DNA of 64,000 bases, from positions 1 to 64,000 of the forward strand of contig JAFYHT010000038.1 of assembly GCA_017539025.1 (NCBI GenBank), read 5' to 3'. The DNA comes from Erysipelotrichaceae bacterium. GTDB taxonomy: Bacteria > Bacillota_I > Bacilli_A > Erysipelotrichales > Erysipelotrichaceae. The position numbers were made by a program, and so were the translations under genes. Positions 43,677 through 51,426 of the stretch are shown piece by piece. How positions within the stretch are numbered: position 1 is the first letter of the stretch; each line of letters opens with the position of its first letter. A model generated the notes under the pieces. It was not told the DNA's origin, made no database searches, and was given only the letters and a program-made list of their open reading frames with translations.

Positions 43677-44488
43677 TTGAGAGATTCTCTGAATTTCAGC
43701 GTTTCATTAACGGCTTTGATCAGATCCTTGAGCTCTTCCCCTGTTAACTGCTGCTTGGCATCGGAAAGAGCTTCACAAGGATTCGGATGTTCCTCGATCT
43801 CAAGGCCATCACATCCGGCCATGACAGCTGCCAGTGACATCGGCTTGATCATTTCTCTTCTGCCGGTGGCATGAGACGGGTCAACGACGACAGGAAGATG
43901 TGTCAGTTCCTTAGCAGCGACAACTGCACTGAGGTCTAAAGTATTTCTGGTAAATGTCTCATAAGTTCTTATACCTCTTTCGCAGAGGACGACCTTGTTG
44001 TTTCCTCCTTTGAGGATATATTCGGCACAGTTGATCCATTCATCGATCGTGGCATTCATACCGCGTTTTAACAGGATCGGTTTATCGATCTTGCCCAATT
44101 CTGTTAAAAGCGTAAAGTTCTGCATATTTCTGGCACCGACCTGCAAGACATCCGCATATTCCGAAACCAGATAGATGTCTCTGACATCTAAAACTTCAGT
44201 GATGATCGGAAGATCATATTCATCGCCGGCTTTTCTAAGATACTTCAAACCGACTCTTCCAAGACCCTGGAAGTCATATGGAGAGGTACGCGGCTTAAAG
44301 GCTCCTCCTCTTAGCATATTGGCTCCGGCTTCCTTGGCCAGTCTTGCGCCTTCCATGATCTGTTCTTCTGATTCTACGGAACATGGTCCGGCGATCATCA
44401 GAAAGTCTTTGCCGATCTCGATGTTTTCGACTTTGAAGGTGGTTCTTTTTCCGTCTTCCTTTAAGGACGCTAATTTATACTTGCTCAT
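43673..44488 (-). CDS. aroF: 3-Deoxy-7-phosphoheptulonate (DAHP) synthase, type I-beta, minimal
   Basis: A 271-residue enzyme that condenses phosphoenolpyruvate and erythrose-4-phosphate. MIAGPCSVESEEQI, RGGAFKPRTSPYDFQGLG, GARNMQNFTLL, LLKRGMNATIDEW, LCERGIRTYE and VVVDPSHATGRREM are the full set of I-beta motifs. There is no N-terminal ferredoxin-like domain and no chorismate mutase or ACT domain, so the feedback control of the primary pathway is not built in. It overlaps the acyl-activating gene by 1 base (TAATG) and aroB by 4 bases, implying coupled translation. Confidence 0.93.
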   Translation of the reverse strand: MSKYKLASLKEDGKRTTFKVENIEIGKDFLMIAGPCSVESEEQIMEGARLAKEAGANMLRGGAFKPRTSPYDFQGLGRVGLKYLRKAGDEYDLPIITEVLDVRDIYLVSEYADVLQVGARNMQNFTLLTELGKIDKPILLKRGMNATIDEWINCAEYILKGGNNKVVLCERGIRTYETFTRNTLDLSAVVAAKELTHLPVVVDPSHATGRREMIKPMSLAAVMAGCDGLEIEEHPNPCEALSDAKQQLTGEELKDLIKAVNETLKFRESLK

Positions 44489-45921
44489 TAATATGTTTCT
44501 CCCATCATCTGATTTCTGATGATATTCTCATAGATCTTGTTTTTTCTGATCTTGCCTAAAGAATTCTTAGGAAGTTCAGGCATGATAAAGATATATTCCG
44601 GTCTGGATAGTTCAGGCAGACTTTCTGTGCAATACTTACTGATCTCTTCTTTACTCAGTTCTGCATTCTCGTTTAAAACCGCAGCTAAACCGATGACATT
44701 GCCTTTGATGTCATCCGGATAAGAGAAGATCGCACATTCCTTGATCTCATCGAGTTTGTTCAACACATCTTCGATGTCAAACGGGTAGATATTGATGCCG
44801 TTGGATTTGATCAGTTCATCCTTTCTGCCGCAGTAATAGAGATATCCGTCTTCATCGATCCTTCCCAGATCTCCGGTTTTAAAATATCCGTCACGATATG
44901 CATCCTCTGTGAGTTCTTTGCTATTGTAGTAACCTTTGAAGATCAGATCTGTCTTGCATAAGATCTCGCCGATATTTTTTTCATCAGGATCAGAGATCTT
45001 CAATTCTACACCTTGAAGCGGTTTTCCGACGGAACGGAAATTGTCGCTCTGTTTGAGATCGATATTGGTCAGAGTTGATGTTTCAGATGTTCCATAGATC
45101 TCGTAGAGATCACAATTGAGTTTATTGATCAGTTCTTTCTTGACGTGGTTTTCTAAGAATGATGAAGAAGAAACGATGGCTTTTAATGAAGTGATCTCCG
45201 GAATGAATGGGCTTAACAACATCTGTGAGATCTGAGCCAGTTGCGAAGAATCGGTGATCGTAAATGTGACTTTATCTCTGTGAACGATGTTGAACCATTC
45301 ATATGGCTTGAATTCATCGATGATGACAACTGTACCACCTAATATCAGTGCCATGTTGACAAGGCGTTCTGCCAGGGAGTGGAACAACGGAGTCGAAGTC
45401 AGGATCACGTCATCTTCATTCAGGTGATAGAGATCGATATGTGCTTTCGCTCTGATGATCTTATTGTTCTGAGTCAGTTCGATCGCTTTCGGCTCATTTG
45501 TTGAACCCGATGTCAAAGAAATGATCATCGTCTCATCACCATCTAATTCCGGATAGATGATCTCGGTTGATAATTCTTCTTTCAGATCTTCATCAGTGAT
45601 AACTGTTTTGACACCAAGATCTGAGAATCTTTTCTCTGCGAGAGCTTTCGGCGTTGATTTATCGATCGGTGCGATCGCTGATCCAAGTGATGCGGATGCA
45701 TACATCAGAGCACAGAACTCTATACTGTCGAAAAGCTGTACACCGATCAGATCGTTTTTTTGGATATTGCGTTTCTGTAAGATCCTGATATCTTTTTCAA
45801 CCAGATCCCATAACTGCTTATAGGAAACTGTCTTGCCATTATTGATGATTGCTGCCTTGTCGGGATTTCTTTCCTGATTCTGATAGAGAAGGTAAGCAAT
45901 TGATTTATTATTTACAATCAT
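44488..45921 (-). CDS. Acyl-activating enzyme (AMP-dependent synthetase/ligase, ANL superfamily)
   Basis: A 477-residue adenylate-forming enzyme. MIISLTSGSTNEPKAIELT is the P-loop-like A3 motif, YEIYGTSETSTLTN the A5 motif, GYFKTGDLGRIDEDGYLYYC contains the A7 Asp, GRKDELIKSNGINIYP the A8 hinge, and PKNSLGKIRKNKIYE the A10 lysine. It activates a carboxylic acid as acyl-AMP, usually passing it to CoA. No carrier protein domain follows. As first gene of an operon with DAHP and dehydroquinate synthases, it may activate a dehydroquinate-derived acid. CTCCTC (45933-45938; GAGGAG on the coding strand) is its ribosome binding site. Confidence 0.9.
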   Translation of the reverse strand: MIVNNKSIAYLLYQNQERNPDKAAIINNGKTVSYKQLWDLVEKDIRILQKRNIQKNDLIGVQLFDSIEFCALMYASASLGSAIAPIDKSTPKALAEKRFSDLGVKTVITDEDLKEELSTEIIYPELDGDETMIISLTSGSTNEPKAIELTQNNKIIRAKAHIDLYHLNEDDVILTSTPLFHSLAERLVNMALILGGTVVIIDEFKPYEWFNIVHRDKVTFTITDSSQLAQISQMLLSPFIPEITSLKAIVSSSSFLENHVKKELINKLNCDLYEIYGTSETSTLTNIDLKQSDNFRSVGKPLQGVELKISDPDEKNIGEILCKTDLIFKGYYNSKELTEDAYRDGYFKTGDLGRIDEDGYLYYCGRKDELIKSNGINIYPFDIEDVLNKLDEIKECAIFSYPDDIKGNVIGLAAVLNENAELSKEEISKYCTESLPELSRPEYIFIMPELPKNSLGKIRKNKIYENIIRNQMMGETY

Positions 45922-45945
45922 ATCTAAAAGGTCTCCTCATACTCT

Positions 45946-45951
45946 ATTATA
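45946..45951 (-). promoter_or_regulatory. -10 element of the minus-strand aromatic-type operon
   Basis: TATAAT on the minus strand, 24 bases before the start codon at 45921, with a GAGGAG ribosome binding site in between. No clear -35. Confidence 0.5.
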
Positions 45952-45972
45952 CAAAATGACCGGAAACTGATG

Positions 45973-45981
45973 TGTTAGAAT
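45973..45981 (+). promoter_or_regulatory. Extended -10 for the ATP-grasp gene
   Basis: TGTTAGAAT matches TGnTATAAT with one change and ends 8 bases before the ATG at 45990. It lies back-to-back with the minus-strand promoter of the neighbouring operon. Confidence 0.45.
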
Positions 45982-45989
45982 AGTTGTGT

Positions 45990-47171
45990 ATGGAAAGAGT
46001 TTTATTTGGAAACGGCAGTCATGCGGAACTGCCGATGATATTAGAAGCAAAAAAAGCCGGTTACTATGTGATCACGACCGGTACTATGAAGGATGCGATT
46101 GGTCATCAGTATGCGGATGAATATGTATACGGTGATTTTTCTGATAAGGATTTTATCGTAAAGCTGACAAAAGAAAAAAAAGTCGACCATCTGGTATCGG
46201 GATGCAATGACTTTTCCTATACTGCGACTGCCTATGCAGGAGAGGTATTGGGGATCAAAGGCCATGATTCCTATGAGAATTCCATGATCATCCATCAGAA
46301 GGACCGTTTCAGAAAGATGACGAGGTCTTTGAACATCAGGACACCATTCGTTTTCGAGTGTTATGAACCTGATTCTTTGGATAGTATTCTGAATGGCATC
46401 AGATATCCGGTTCTGGTGAAACCGGTTGATCTGACAGGCGGCAAGGGCGTCAAGGTATGTAACAATGATGAGGAAGTGAAACGATATGCAGTAGATGCCT
46501 TCAAGCTGACAAGACAGGATCACATCATCATTGAAGAGTTCATTTTTGGCAGCAATCACGGTGCTTCATTTCTTCTGAAGGATCAGAAGGTCATATATGG
46601 CATCTTTGATGACGAACAGTACGGTTTGAATAAGTATCTGGTATTGGGAGCTTCTTCTCCTTCAAGAGATATGAAGGAGGAGTCAAAGAAACAGCTGATC
46701 GATGATGTCAACAAGATCGCAAAGCATCTGGATCTAGTAGATGGTTTATTTCATTGCCAGTTCATACTGACGGATGAAGATGAAGCGATCATCATCGATC
46801 CATGCAGAAGAGCTCCGGGAGATCTCTATGTCTTGCTGGCAAAGTATACGACCGGAGTGAATTATCCCAAGGAGATCTTCAATGCAGAGATCGGAAAAGG
46901 TGTTGATGATTCCTATATCGTTGAAAATAATATCATTGCCAGAGAATGTATCATGACTGAAAGAACCGGTGTGATCGATTCGATTCATATCGATGATTTT
47001 GTAAGAAAACACATCGTTCATGAAATGATCTGGGGGAAGAAGGGTGATGTCGTAGAGGACATCATGAAGTATAAAGCAGGGATCCTGATCATGAAGTTTG
47101 ATGATATGGATCAGATGAAATATGTACTGGAAAATTATTCTTCCCTGGTGAGGATAGAATTTAAGGAGTAA
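45990..47171 (+). CDS. ATP-grasp ligase
   Basis: A 393-residue ATP-grasp protein: pre-ATP-grasp domain (ERVLFGNGSHAELPMILEAKK), ATP-binding segment YPVLVKPVDLTGGKGVKVCN (about residue 138), HIIIEEFIFG, and metal-binding AIIIDPCRRAPGDLY (about residue 268). Such enzymes link a carboxylate to an amine or similar nucleophile. It is divergent from the acyl-activating operon and precedes the polyprenyl-phosphate sugar genes, so a role in decorating a sugar is plausible, but the substrates are unknown. The frame opens at 45984; the ATG at 45990 is preferred. No ribosome binding site; an extended -10 lies just upstream. Confidence 0.82.
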   Translation: MERVLFGNGSHAELPMILEAKKAGYYVITTGTMKDAIGHQYADEYVYGDFSDKDFIVKLTKEKKVDHLVSGCNDFSYTATAYAGEVLGIKGHDSYENSMIIHQKDRFRKMTRSLNIRTPFVFECYEPDSLDSILNGIRYPVLVKPVDLTGGKGVKVCNNDEEVKRYAVDAFKLTRQDHIIIEEFIFGSNHGASFLLKDQKVIYGIFDDEQYGLNKYLVLGASSPSRDMKEESKKQLIDDVNKIAKHLDLVDGLFHCQFILTDEDEAIIIDPCRRAPGDLYVLLAKYTTGVNYPKEIFNAEIGKGVDDSYIVENNIIARECIMTERTGVIDSIHIDDFVRKHIVHEMIWGKKGDVVEDIMKYKAGILIMKFDDMDQMKYVLENYSSLVRIEFKE

Positions 47172-47173
47172 AC

Positions 47174-48100
47174 ATGATTTCTGTAGTAATTCCATGTTAC
47201 AGATCTGAACGCAGTTTAAGAGGCGTCGTTGAAAAGACGATCGAAACTCTCAAGGAGAGAGAAAAGGCTTTTGAGATCGTTTTGGTTAATGACGGTTCCC
47301 CGGACAATGTCTGGAATGTGATTGAGGATCTGGTAAAAGAGAATAAAAAGTTTGTAAAGGGCATCAACTTTACCAAGAATTTTGGTCAGCATGCAGCTTT
47401 ACTGGCGGGATATAAGTATTCCAAGGGAGATATCATCGTTTCCATGGATGATGATGGACAGACCAATCCCGCTTATCTGTGGAAGCTTGTTGACAGATTG
47501 AATGAAGGCGGTTTTGATGTTGTCTATGCGAAATATCCCCAGACTAAGGAGACCTTATTCAGGAGAATGGGCAGCTGGCTCAACAATAAGATGTCGGAAG
47601 TTCTCTTGAACAAGCCGAAAGAGGTCAAAGGAACGAGTTTTTATGCGATTCGAAGATATGTTGTTGAGGATATGGTGAGGTATGATAAGTCTTATCCATA
47701 TATCGGTGGCCTTGTCTATCGGGCTACTTCCAATATTGGCGATGTTGAGATCGAACACCAGGAAAGAGAATCCGGCAGTTCCGGTTATACCTTAAGAAAA
47801 CTGATCAATCTGACACTGAATGGTTTTACGGCATTCTCTGTCGTTCCTTTAAGAATCGCATCTTTTTTGGGTGTGTTCTGCGCTTTTGCGGGCTTTATCT
47901 ATGCGATCGTCATTATTATCAGGAAACTGACTGATCCAAGTATTCAATTGGGCTATAGCTCTCTGATGGCAGCGATCTTATTCATCGGCGGTCTGATCAT
48001 GTTTTTGTTAGGCCTGATCGGCGAATATGTGGGCAGGATCTATATCGGCATCAACAATCAGCCACAATATGTGATCAAGGAAAGGATCGGCAATGAGTAA
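47174..48100 (+). CDS. Polyprenyl-phosphate sugar transferase (GT2, ArnC/GtrB/DPM1-like)
   Basis: A 308-residue GT2 enzyme with two C-terminal membrane helices. SVVIPCYRSERSLRGVVEKT, IVLVNDGSPDNVWNVIEDL, GINFTKNFGQHAALLAGY and SMDDDGQTNP are the ArnC/GtrB motifs; the helices run about 225-250 and 262-285 and the tail RIYIGINNQPQYVIKE is diagnostic. It should make an undecaprenyl-phosphate-linked monosaccharide for use outside the membrane. AAGGAG overlaps the upstream stop. It is directly followed by two SMR-type genes, as arnC and arnE/F are functionally linked. Confidence 0.9.
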   Translation: MISVVIPCYRSERSLRGVVEKTIETLKEREKAFEIVLVNDGSPDNVWNVIEDLVKENKKFVKGINFTKNFGQHAALLAGYKYSKGDIIVSMDDDGQTNPAYLWKLVDRLNEGGFDVVYAKYPQTKETLFRRMGSWLNNKMSEVLLNKPKEVKGTSFYAIRRYVVEDMVRYDKSYPYIGGLVYRATSNIGDVEIEHQERESGSSGYTLRKLINLTLNGFTAFSVVPLRIASFLGVFCAFAGFIYAIVIIIRKLTDPSIQLGYSSLMAAILFIGGLIMFLLGLIGEYVGRIYIGINNQPQYVIKERIGNE

Positions 48101-48443
48101 ACTGAAGTCGTTGATCGCATTACACCTTTCATTGCTGCTTTTTTCTGCAAGTATGATCTTTTCGAAATACTGCTCCATGCAGTCTTTTCTTTCGTTCAGA
48201 TATATTCTGTTTTTCGGTATGCAGGTTTTCTGCCTGGGGATCTTTGCGGTCGTCTGGCAGATGGTATTGAAAAAAATTCCGCTTTCAATTGCTTATGCCA
48301 ATAAAGGGATCACGATCGTCTGGGGGATGCTGATAGGGTATTTTCTGTTTCATGAAAAAGTGAGCCTGATGAATATCGTCGGTGCACTGATCATCATCAT
48401 CGGGATTGTCGTGATCGAGACTGGAGACCAGAAGCATGAATAA
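48093..48443 (+). CDS. SMR/EamA-like small membrane protein (ArnE/ArnF-like subunit)
   Basis: A 116-residue protein with four membrane helices in the small multidrug resistance/DMT half-unit layout; IPLSIAYANKGITIVWGMLIG resembles the EmrE/ArnE third helix region and IVGALIIIIGIVVIE the last helix. It overlaps both the GtrB-like gene (8 bases) and the next SMR gene (8 bases). With the partner it probably forms a heterodimer that flips the polyprenyl-phosphate sugar made by the upstream enzyme. Confidence 0.82.
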   Translation: MSKLKSLIALHLSLLLFSASMIFSKYCSMQSFLSFRYILFFGMQVFCLGIFAVVWQMVLKKIPLSIAYANKGITIVWGMLIGYFLFHEKVSLMNIVGALIIIIGIVVIETGDQKHE

Positions 48444-48771
48444 GTATGTATTGGTAAAAGTTATCAGCGTTCTGATCGGTGCTTTTTCTCAGCTCTTATT
48501 GAAAAAGAGTGCTATGAAAAAATACGAAAACTGGATCAGGGAATATCTCAATGTTTATGTGATCAGCGCATATGGATTGTTTTTTATCAGCACTTTTATC
48601 GGTGTTTATGCCCTAAAGGGAATGTCGATCTCTTTTTCAACGATCATCGAATCGCTGAGTTATATACTTGTCCCTTCTCTTACTTATCTGTTTTTTAAGG
48701 AAAAGGTCAGTAGAAGACAAATGTTTGGGATTGCGATCGTCCTTGTGGGGATCATCATTTATACGCTGTAA
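48436..48771 (+). CDS. SMR/EamA-like small membrane protein (second subunit)
   Basis: A 111-residue four-helix protein of the same class as the one just upstream, with FSQLLLKKSAMKK after helix 1 and GIAIVLVGIIIYTL at the end. The two genes overlap by 8 bases, and only their general layout is shared, as in heterodimeric ArnE/ArnF and YdgE/F-type pairs. The inferred substrate is undecaprenyl-phosphate sugar. Confidence 0.82.
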   Translation: MNKYVLVKVISVLIGAFSQLLLKKSAMKKYENWIREYLNVYVISAYGLFFISTFIGVYALKGMSISFSTIIESLSYILVPSLTYLFFKEKVSRRQMFGIAIVLVGIIIYTL

Positions 48772-48844
48772 TGTATCTCTTTTGTTGAACTGCTGAAGAC
48801 TGTTGCAAATCAGTTTTGTTTAAGGGATCATAGCATTTCTGATG

Positions 48845-48880
48845 AAACAAAAACAACTGATCGGGAAGTGATCAGTTGTT
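48845..48880 (-). terminator. Terminator of the minus-strand polytopic protein gene
   Basis: Perfect 11-bp stem AACAACTGATC/GATCAGTTGTT (48852-48862, 48870-48880), loop of 7, followed on the minus strand by TTTTTGTTTC. The stem includes the stop codon of the gene. Confidence 0.82.
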
Positions 48881-50395
48881 GTAGAGATACAGATATCCGC
48901 ATCCGTCTTCCTGCGAAATGATCTGATAGTCTTTCAGATCTTTTTTTTCTGTCAGGAAGACGAATCTCGGTTTGTTTTCTTCGATCTTGTTTTCATCTGT
49001 ATAGATCAGGACGCCGTATTTCGGTGGGATGGCATACATTATGGAAAGAGAATCATCGCTGTCCATTACATCCAGATGCATGACTATTGAATCAACTTCT
49101 TCATAGTCATTCAATACGCTGAATAAGCTCTGGTATTTTTCCGGATAGAATTCTGCCTGTTTATTTTTTGGAGTGATCCAGGTGATGAATAAGGCAGTAA
49201 CTGTTAATAGGATGATTAGAGCATTTTTGAAATTGATGTGGAGGGTCTTATCATATTCTATAAAGATCCAGATGATCATGCCAAACAGAAGCGGTGCCGT
49301 GATCCTGATGTCAAGCCAACCGCTGGTATCGTAGAGTGCGATCACCCCGAATATGAATGTCACCAGCATGATCGCCATCCAGATCTTTTTGAGGTATAAC
49401 TGGATATCTTTTGAAGGGATCAGCAGGAAGATCAGGACCGCTATCACTGTCAGTCTGACAGTAAAGAAAAGTTGAGGGAAGGAAACAGTGATCAGTGTGA
49501 TGAGCCCGTTTATGCTGGCATAGAGGTTCATAAAACGGATGATCCCGTCTTTGATCTCAAGAAAATATGAGATCAGGCCATTTGCGAAATAAGCCAGGAT
49601 CAGTTTCAGTTTATCGATGAGAGATCCTGCATTGCCGCCCAGCTCTGTCAGGAACCATTGCGGGTATTCGGCTGTCGTTTTTGAGAAAAGCAGATAAAGT
49701 AGGATAAATGATGATCCGTAAAGGATCATTTTGATGATCAGCTTCAGATTGATTTTATTGTCGTTGGAGATCATGATCGCCGGGAAGAGTACGACGATAT
49801 AGCAGATCCTGAGAAGCGTGCAATATAGTGCAGCTATTGCACATAAAAAGAATCTGTTTTTTGATTCCGGTTTCTGTTCGTAATAATACAATAGTGCAAA
49901 ATATACGAGCATTGCCGCAAAACAGGGTGCTTCCATCAGGGAAGTATTCAGATAAGTGTTTAAAGGCCTGAAGCTTAATGAGAACAGGAAGACCAGTATT
50001 GCAAGCTTGTGGTTTGGTCTGATCAGGATCACAAAGAGAAGATATGCGACCGTCAGCAGGATGAAATTGGCGATATAGATCGAGTTGACTTTCCATGAGA
50101 ATAATAAGGCATACCAGCCCCAGGCAAACAGCTGCAATAACCCATGGCAGCCAAAAGGGCCGATCTGTGCTGCTTTATAGCCAAGCCAGCCGTTTTTTCC
50201 GAAATTGAAGAAACATCTGTCAAAAGAATATAGTTCTCTCCAGTAGCCTACTTCATCGTTGATGCGAGGAAGAAGAGCAAAGAGGGCTCTTTTTTCTTTC
50301 AGAGCATATACTAAGAAGAGTAAGAGAGGAACTGCGATCAGTAAAAGATCACATAAAGTATTGATTATTCTGTTATTTCTTGCCTGTTTCATCAT
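48872..50395 (-). CDS. Polytopic membrane protein, candidate GT-C glycosyltransferase
   Basis: About 507 residues with ten or more hydrophobic helices. An early extracytoplasmic loop contains PRINDEVGYWRELYSFDR, in which the acidic DE after the first helix resembles the catalytic position of GT-C enzymes; the C-terminus is a short soluble tail (YLYLYNN end). It may transfer sugars from polyprenyl phosphate outside the membrane, consistent with its place between two GtrB-like genes. Homology is not certain. The frame begins with TTG at 50422, but ATG at 50395 is preferred because an extended -10 (50402-50410) overlaps the longer reading. Confidence 0.7.
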   Translation of the reverse strand: MMKQARNNRIINTLCDLLLIAVPLLLFLVYALKEKRALFALLPRINDEVGYWRELYSFDRCFFNFGKNGWLGYKAAQIGPFGCHGLLQLFAWGWYALLFSWKVNSIYIANFILLTVAYLLFVILIRPNHKLAILVFLFSLSFRPLNTYLNTSLMEAPCFAAMLVYFALLYYYEQKPESKNRFFLCAIAALYCTLLRICYIVVLFPAIMISNDNKINLKLIIKMILYGSSFILLYLLFSKTTAEYPQWFLTELGGNAGSLIDKLKLILAYFANGLISYFLEIKDGIIRFMNLYASINGLITLITVSFPQLFFTVRLTVIAVLIFLLIPSKDIQLYLKKIWMAIMLVTFIFGVIALYDTSGWLDIRITAPLLFGMIIWIFIEYDKTLHINFKNALIILLTVTALFITWITPKNKQAEFYPEKYQSLFSVLNDYEEVDSIVMHLDVMDSDDSLSIMYAIPPKYGVLIYTDENKIEENKPRFVFLTEKKDLKDYQIISQEDGCGYLYLYNN

Positions 50396-50401
50396 TACTA
50401 A

Positions 50402-50410
50402 ATCATAACA
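50402..50410 (-). promoter_or_regulatory. Extended -10 of the minus-strand polytopic protein gene
   Basis: TGTTATGAT on the minus strand, ending 6 bases before the ATG at 50395. It predicts an mRNA starting at the start codon. Confidence 0.42.
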
Positions 50411-50462
50411 GAGCCCGGTCAAAATAAAAACACAGTTTCCGCATATAAATTGGAAAATATCG

Positions 50463-50468
50463 TATAAT
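50463..50468 (+). promoter_or_regulatory. -10 element of the second GtrB-like gene
   Basis: Perfect TATAAT; transcription would begin near 50475. This excludes the ATG at 50467 as start and favours 50482 or 50488. Confidence 0.45.
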
Positions 50469-50481
50469 GATACTGTTAAAC

Positions 50482-51426
50482 ATGGAAATGATATCTTTTG
50501 TAATACCTTGCTACAGATCCGAGAAGACGATCGGTATCGTTGTCGAAGAGATCGAAAAGCTCATGTCTCAGCATGATCCTTTTACTTATGAGGTCGTTCT
50601 TGTCAATGACTGTTCTCCGGATAATGTCTGGGATGTGATCAGAGAGATGGGCAAAAAGGATAAGAGGATCAAAGGGATCTGTCTGGCAAAGAACTTTGGT
50701 CAGCATTCCGCGCTGATGGCTGGGTACAAGGTATGTAAAGGGGATTATATCGTAACGTTAGATGATGATGGTCAGACACCGGTCGAAGAAACGTTCAAGC
50801 TGATGGATAAGCTGTTTGAAGGCTATGATGTCGTCTATGCCCGTTATGAGGAGAGAAAAGACAATCTGTTCCGCAAACTTGGAACTGCAATGAACAATCT
50901 GATGCTGCAGATCCTTTCAGGAAAACCGAAAGAACTTCATCTGACGAGTTTTTTTGTTGCACGGAAGTTTATCATCGAAGAGATCTGTCGTTATGAACAT
51001 TCTTACCCTTATATCTGGGGTCTGATCTTAAGAACCACCAGGAATATTGCCAACCAGATGATCAGGCATAACGAGAGAAAAGAAGGAAAGTCCGGCTATA
51101 CTCTGATCAAACTGCTGAGTCTGTGGATGAATGGCTTTACTGCATTTTCTGTGATACCGCTCAGGATCGTTTCGTATATGGGCATGTTTCTGACTGTTTG
51201 CGGTTTCTTCGGGATCATATTTACTGTTGTGAATAAGCTTTTACACCCTAGTATTCAGGCCGGATACAGCGCACTGATGACGGTCCAGCTGATCATCGGT
51301 GGCATGCTGATGATTTCTAACGGCCTGATGGGCGAATATATCGGAAGGATCTATATGGGCATCAATGCCGCTCCGCAATATGTCACAAAAGAGAAAGTGA
51401 ATCTGGAGGAAGATCCGGATGCATGA
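50482..51426 (+). CDS. Polyprenyl-phosphate sugar transferase (GT2, ArnC/GtrB-like), second copy
   Basis: About 314 residues. ISFVIPCYRSEKTIGIVVEE, VVLVNDCSPDNVWDVIREM, GICLAKNFGQHSALMAGY and TLDDDGQTPVEE parallel the enzyme encoded at 47174, as do two C-terminal helices and the tail RIYMGINAAPQYVTKEK. The two are clear paralogues. It directly precedes the deoxyamino-sugar genes and overlaps the 2,3-dehydratase by 8 bases, so it may load that sugar onto undecaprenyl phosphate. The frame opens at 50467, but a -10 covers that ATG; 50482 or 50488 is the probable start. Confidence 0.89.
   Translation: MEMISFVIPCYRSEKTIGIVVEEIEKLMSQHDPFTYEVVLVNDCSPDNVWDVIREMGKKDKRIKGICLAKNFGQHSALMAGYKVCKGDYIVTLDDDGQTPVEETFKLMDKLFEGYDVVYARYEERKDNLFRKLGTAMNNLMLQILSGKPKELHLTSFFVARKFIIEEICRYEHSYPYIWGLILRTTRNIANQMIRHNERKEGKSGYTLIKLLSLWMNGFTAFSVIPLRIVSYMGMFLTVCGFFGIIFTVVNKLLHPSIQAGYSALMTVQLIIGGMLMISNGLMGEYIGRIYMGINAAPQYVTKEKVNLEEDPDA

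Noticed and set aside
46041..46559. Minus-strand frame (172 codons) opposite the ATP-grasp gene.
   Set aside because: Shadow of a well-supported gene; composition typical of antisense reading.
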